Origin: Oehlia diaphana
Lineage: Eukaryota; Glomeromycota; Glomeromycetes; Glomerales; Glomeraceae
DNA: 11,019 nucleotides
Direction of reading: 5' to 3'
Assembly (NCBI GenBank): GCA_003833135.1
Contig: QZLH01000739.1
Span: forward strand, 52,295 to 63,313
Below the pieces are notes generated by a model, which worked only from the letters and a program-made list of their open reading frames with translations, had not been told where the DNA came from and did no database searches. Position 1 is the stretch's first letter. Each line of letters begins with the position of its first letter. Below are positions 8,252-11,019 of this stretch, one piece after another. The translations under genes and the position numbers were made by a program.

Positions 8252-8573
8252 TTTTGATATAAATTTGAATTTGAATTTTTTAAATATGGATTTGAAAAAA
8301 TTAATTTGAAAATGTATCGAATATTAATAAAAAAAAAAAGAGAATTTAGATTTTTTTAGAGGTATTTATCATATTTTAAATCTTCGGAATTGTTCGTATA
8401 ATAATATACTAAAGTCTAATTCTAACCTTTTTAAGCCATGTACACCACGTACATTATTTATGACAAAATGTGGAGAGAGAATAAACCTAATTAAAAATTA
8501 TGGTGTGATTTTTTTGATTGTGTGACGCGAAAATTTTTGTGACGCCAAAAATTTTGTGACGCCAAAATTTCAC
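8252..8573. other. Upstream region of the 144-residue protein gene
   Basis: This is the presumed promoter and leader of the minus-strand gene. It contains an A-rich run (8330-8339) and, 270 to 320 bases before the ATG, the triple 17-bp repeat listed separately. No gene is visible. Confidence 0.5.
8521..8571. repeat. Three tandem 17-bp units each starting TGTGACGC
   Basis: Units at 8521-8537, 8538-8554 and 8555-8571 share TGTGACGC followed by an A-run and T-run (TGTGACGCCAAAAATTT type). Spacing is exactly 17 bases. The first unit has G where the others have C after TGACGC. The TGACG core resembles bZIP (CRE/AP-1-like) half sites, so this may be a regulatory array for the minus-strand gene or for something to the right. 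Alternatively it may be the end of a repetitive element. Confidence 0.8.
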
Positions 8574-8792
8574 ATGATTCTTTTGTCAGTAATAAGAAGA
8601 AAACAAAAAATAAAAATATTCTACTATATTCGATTTATATTAATTTCAATAGTTAAGCATAATGAAAAATTTTCTGTCTTGAGAAAAAGAAAAATACGCC
8701 AAACGGAAATTTTACGTATTAAGACTTTAACTGATGATTTGCTTATTTTGGTTAGTTTGCAACTTACAACAATGCAACATGCATTCTTTTGA
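8574..8792 (+). CDS. Weak hypothetical small ORF, 72 codons
   Basis: From the ATG at 8574 the plus strand is open to TGA at 8790-8792. The peptide is Lys/Arg- and Ile/Leu-rich, with no recognisable domain and no clear membrane segment. It starts immediately after the triple TGTGACGC repeat. Another plus frame and the minus strand are also partly open here, and base composition matches the non-coding flanks, so it may be chance. Confidence 0.17.
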   Translation: MILLSVIRRKQKIKIFYYIRFILISIVKHNEKFSVLRKRKIRQTEILRIKTLTDDLLILVSLQLTTMQHAFF

Positions 8793-9359
8793 CCATCGAG
8801 GTACTTATCGAATATAACAATTAATTAAGCTCAGTAACGAGTTTTTCTCTTATATCTCATTATATCTAAAAGGATTCGTTTCAGTTTATTGAGATACCAT
8901 TAATCCAAAGTCTGAAATTCATCGATCTACATTACGCAGTGCAATCCGCAGTAAAGTGTAAAAGTATGAAGTATCTTTTTTGTTTTTCATCATAAATAGG
9001 TATTTTAAAGGAAAGAACATTCTATACATAGTAATATATATTAATTATTTGAATAAAAGTTACAATGTATTATGATAATAAACTCTTTATTACCTCTTGT
9101 TTCTCTTGTTTAAAATAATTTTTAACCAAATTAGGTGGTTTTTTTTCCCACGCATGTATATGACGTAGTTTTACTTACCAATAGTGGTACACTAGATAAT
9201 CAATTTTATCATATCACTCCTAATTCCCATTTTCTGCCGATGTGTGTGAACCTTTTTCTTGCATATTCATTTGCCCAAACATTATTTCTGAAAAACGCGT
9301 TACTTGAATAATTCATTGGATGCACCAGTACCAAATAAATAGTTCCCCTGAACTTTTTT
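8793..9359. other. Intergenic region upstream of the small membrane-protein gene
   Basis: AT-rich and stop-dense on both strands; no coding run, RNA gene or long repeat is visible. The last 60 bases contain an inverted CCAAT word (ATTGG, about 9314) and an AT-rich CCAAATAAATAG stretch (about 9330-9341), possible promoter elements of the gene starting at 9360. Confidence 0.5.
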
Positions 9360-9695
9360 ATGGAGCAGAGCTGGTGGATTTGGTTAAAGCACGGAAATAT
9401 AAGTATATCTTTGATCTACATAATTAGGTAAGTGAACAGGTGATCCGCATTTGACATTTTTTTCTTATATTTTTTGTTCAGAAAGATTCATTGGAATAAT
9501 GAAGTTTTTGCCTATCATATTTGTGATTTGAATTTATATTGGCTACTAATATTATGGTTTTTTATGTCAATGAGTATATTAATTATTCTTTTATTAACAA
9601 AAACTTTTATTAGTTTGGCATCACAAGGTCTAATTGATGATGAAGTTCAGAAATCCAGATCTTTACAAAAGAAAGTTATAATTTTTAATCCATGA
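9360..9695 (+). CDS. Small membrane protein, two exons (9360..9427, 9482..9695)
   Basis: ATG at 9360 opens 22 codons plus two bases to TTAG|GTAAGTG. A 54-base intron ends in a pyrimidine-rich TTTTTTGTTCAG, and exon 2 continues in frame to TGA at 9693-9695, giving 93 residues. The protein starts MEQSWWIWLKHGN. It has a possible first hydrophobic segment (about 14-22) and one strong transmembrane segment (about 41-61, rich in Leu, Ile, Trp and Phe). A short polar tail follows (ASQGLIDDEVQKSRSLQKK). It is therefore predicted to be a one- or two-pass membrane protein; no family was recognised. An alternative third exon exists: a TTGTTAACAG acceptor ends at 9740, and an open run 9741-9841 could be joined from a donor at 9627/9628 (in frame, replacing the polar tail) or at about 9678. 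Upstream exons are also possible. Confidence 0.5.
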
Positions 9696-9740
9696 TAAAT
9701 ACATTTTTATCGACTATTTCAAAATATTTTTTGTTAACAG

Positions 9741-9841
9741 AAAAAACATTACACATCTTATCTCGTGTTGATTTGAACGGATACATATTGTATATGTATG
9801 ACATTCACTTTGAACTCGGTTATACTGTAGCGGCGCAATAG
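9741..9841 (+). CDS. Possible alternative or third exon of the small membrane-protein gene
   Basis: A good acceptor (TTTTTTGTTAACAG, ending at 9740) precedes an open run of 33 codons ending at TAG (9839-9841), with protein-like composition (motifs SRVDLNGYILYMYDI and FELGYTVAAQ). It needs an upstream exon ending one base into a codon. CAAG|GTCTAA at 9627/9628 provides that phase, but its donor is poor and the polar tail would be lost. It may instead be 3' untranslated sequence. Confidence 0.25.
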
Positions 9842-10113
9842 ATACATTTTAATAAAGTTTGGCCAGAATTTCTCCTTGTTTAGTATAACTGACACCTCAT
9901 GTTTCTTTAGATGATTAGTATTAACACATTCAATAAAAACAAACAGAAATGCAAAATTAATGTGGCATACCTATAAATATTATAAATAAAATTAAATGTG
10001 ATGTTTGGAGACCAAAAATGAGATTATATTTTATTACATTTATCATAAACTACCTGAATTACGCGAAATCGAAACAGAAGCATCTCGATATTTTCCTTGA
10101 TTACATCTCTTGT
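9842..10113. other. Short intergenic stretch, no gene seen
   Basis: AT-rich and stop-dense on both strands, with scattered AATAAA words (for example near 9852) that could serve as a 3' end for the preceding gene. Nothing else is supported. Confidence 0.4.
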
Positions 10114-10121
10114 TATAAATA
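10114..10121 (+). promoter_or_regulatory. TATA-box-like TATAAATA
   Basis: A perfect TATAAATA word, followed by AGG, lies 75 bases before the ATG at 10196. It is consistent with a core promoter for that candidate exon. The word is not rare in such AT-rich DNA. Confidence 0.3.
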
Positions 10122-10195
10122 AGGCATACAGTATGAGGTATAATTTGTAATTTTTCGCCGAGAAAATCTAATAATTATAACCTTAAACCAGATAA

Positions 10196-10267
10196 ATGGA
10201 ACAAGGTTCATGGTTTCGTTTCGTTACCCGGACAATAAATGCTTTGGAATTTCCGTTCGATTATAAT
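10196..10267 (+). CDS. Candidate first coding exon of a small gene (24 codons)
   Basis: ATG at 10196 has a favourable context (ATAAATGGA) and opens 24 codons, MEQGSWFRFVTRTINALEFP then FDYN, to a donor-like GTATGA at 10268. Without splicing the frame stops at once (GTA TGA). The sequence is less AT-rich than its flanks and lies downstream of a TATAAATA word. Its first residues resemble the MEQSWW start of the gene at 9360, but the match is too short to prove paralogy. Branch-like GCTAAT/GGCTAAC words and an ACATTAG acceptor follow (to about 10343), yet no long second exon is visible. Confidence 0.3.
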
Positions 10268-10892
10268 GTATGAATGTAGGGACTCCAGAGTTGCAAATTG
10301 GTAGTTACTGCTAATAATTTCACTGGCTAACTACATTACATTAGTTACTAAATTGACTCTGTGTTAGATCAAGAAAAAAATTCCATGATCATGTGATAGT
10401 ACCTGTTACCGAAAAATTCCCTGGAAGCCCGCAGCAAATGACAATCAGACTTTTTAGTATTTCATCTGTTCATAAATAAAAGGTCACTTTCTTGATCACC
10501 CTACTTTTTAATAAAAACCGGTTTTCAGTCGTATTTTTAGAATTATCATCAGATGATCTTTCAGATTAAATAATTGATAGGTTGTACAATATTTCGTAGT
10601 ACCAATACAATTTAATGAATAGATTAATTTGGAAACAAAAAATCCAACAAAAAAAAATTTGAAAAAAAAATTGCTAGAAAATCACAATAAGTACCAATCT
10701 TTTAATCGTGAAACTTACAACTTTTTTATTTTGATATATCCATATGGGGAAAAATTTCAGTGCTATCCGGGTGTAAAAGTCGCTTAAATTATGAGGGGCA
10801 CTGTGTGTCTGTGTAACAAGGCTTATCAAATTTTAAGTGCATTTCAAATGATGATAGACTTTTTAACAATATATTTATTTTTCTATCTTTTG

Positions 10893-10894
<2 letters not shown>
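10268..10894. other. Region without a supported gene
   Basis: No coding run of useful length exists on either strand. Bases about 10741-10835 are noticeably less AT-rich, with GC-containing words such as GCTATCCGGGTG and GAGGGGCACTG. A 6-bp inverted pair CAGTGC/GCACTG flanks about 34 bases. This could be part of a dispersed element or a non-coding RNA, but nothing in it identifies a family. Confidence 0.4.
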
Positions 10895-10931
<37 letters not shown>

Positions 10932-10999
10932 ATTTTTTTTTTTTTTTATTTTTTTTTTTAATAAAAAAAAAAAAATTAAATAAAAATAAATAAATAAAA
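10895..10999. repeat. Poly-T / poly-A low-complexity tract
   Basis: A run of 32 T (10895-10926) is followed by interrupted T-runs up to 10959, then a run of 13 A and AAATAAA-type repeats. The T-half and A-half are complementary and could fold back. The tract could be a simple repeat, a DNA-copied poly(A) tail of a minus-strand retro-insertion, or two such tails abutting. Run length is prone to sequencing error. Confidence 0.85.
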
Positions 11000-11019
11000 G
11001 GATGAGAATAAATGGAGTG

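Noticed and set aside
8556..8573. GTG as the start of the small plus-strand frame at 8556
   Set aside because: Nuclear fungal genes rarely start at GTG; if the frame is real, the ATG at 8574 is the better start.

Overview
The window looks like nuclear DNA of an AT-rich fungus. The evidence is very AT-rich intergenic DNA, genes cut by many short introns (57 to 105 bases, mostly GTAAG-type donors, one perfect TACTAAC branch site, TTTTAG/TATAG acceptors), Asn-rich low-complexity protein and a fungal-type Thr-rich surface protein. The combination suggests Mucoromycota, most likely an arbuscular mycorrhizal (Glomeromycotina) genome. That placement is an inference from style; no marker gene is present.

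Layout. Bases 1-1037 (+) hold the 3' part of a two-exon gene for a cell-surface protein: a 33/36-bp Pro/Asn repeat domain, a collagen-like Gly-X-Y stretch, an intron, a poly-Asn tract, a Thr-rich module and a C-terminal hydrophobic anchor. Bases 1080-2470 are mostly non-coding but contain a patch (1281-1676, +) that reads open for about 130 codons apart from one TGA. Bases 2503-5106 (-) hold the main gene: 12 exons that join without a frame break into a protein of about 600 residues. Its C-terminal third has the spacing of conserved acidic and Lys residues expected of a PD-(D/E)XK-like nuclease fold; this is a tentative inference. Bases 5107-7816 are largely intergenic, with short coding-looking islands on both strands that cannot be assembled with confidence. 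Bases 7817-8251 (-) encode a 144-residue disordered, Arg/Ser-rich protein. Upstream of it is a perfectly spaced triple 17-bp TGTGACGC repeat. Bases 9360-9695 (+) hold a two-exon gene for a small membrane protein, perhaps with a third exon, and 10196-10267 (+) looks like the first exon of another small gene. The window ends in a long poly-T/poly-A low-complexity tract.

The genes show no evident functional link, as expected for a fungal chromosome. Exon joins were made by eye from splice signals and reading-frame continuity.
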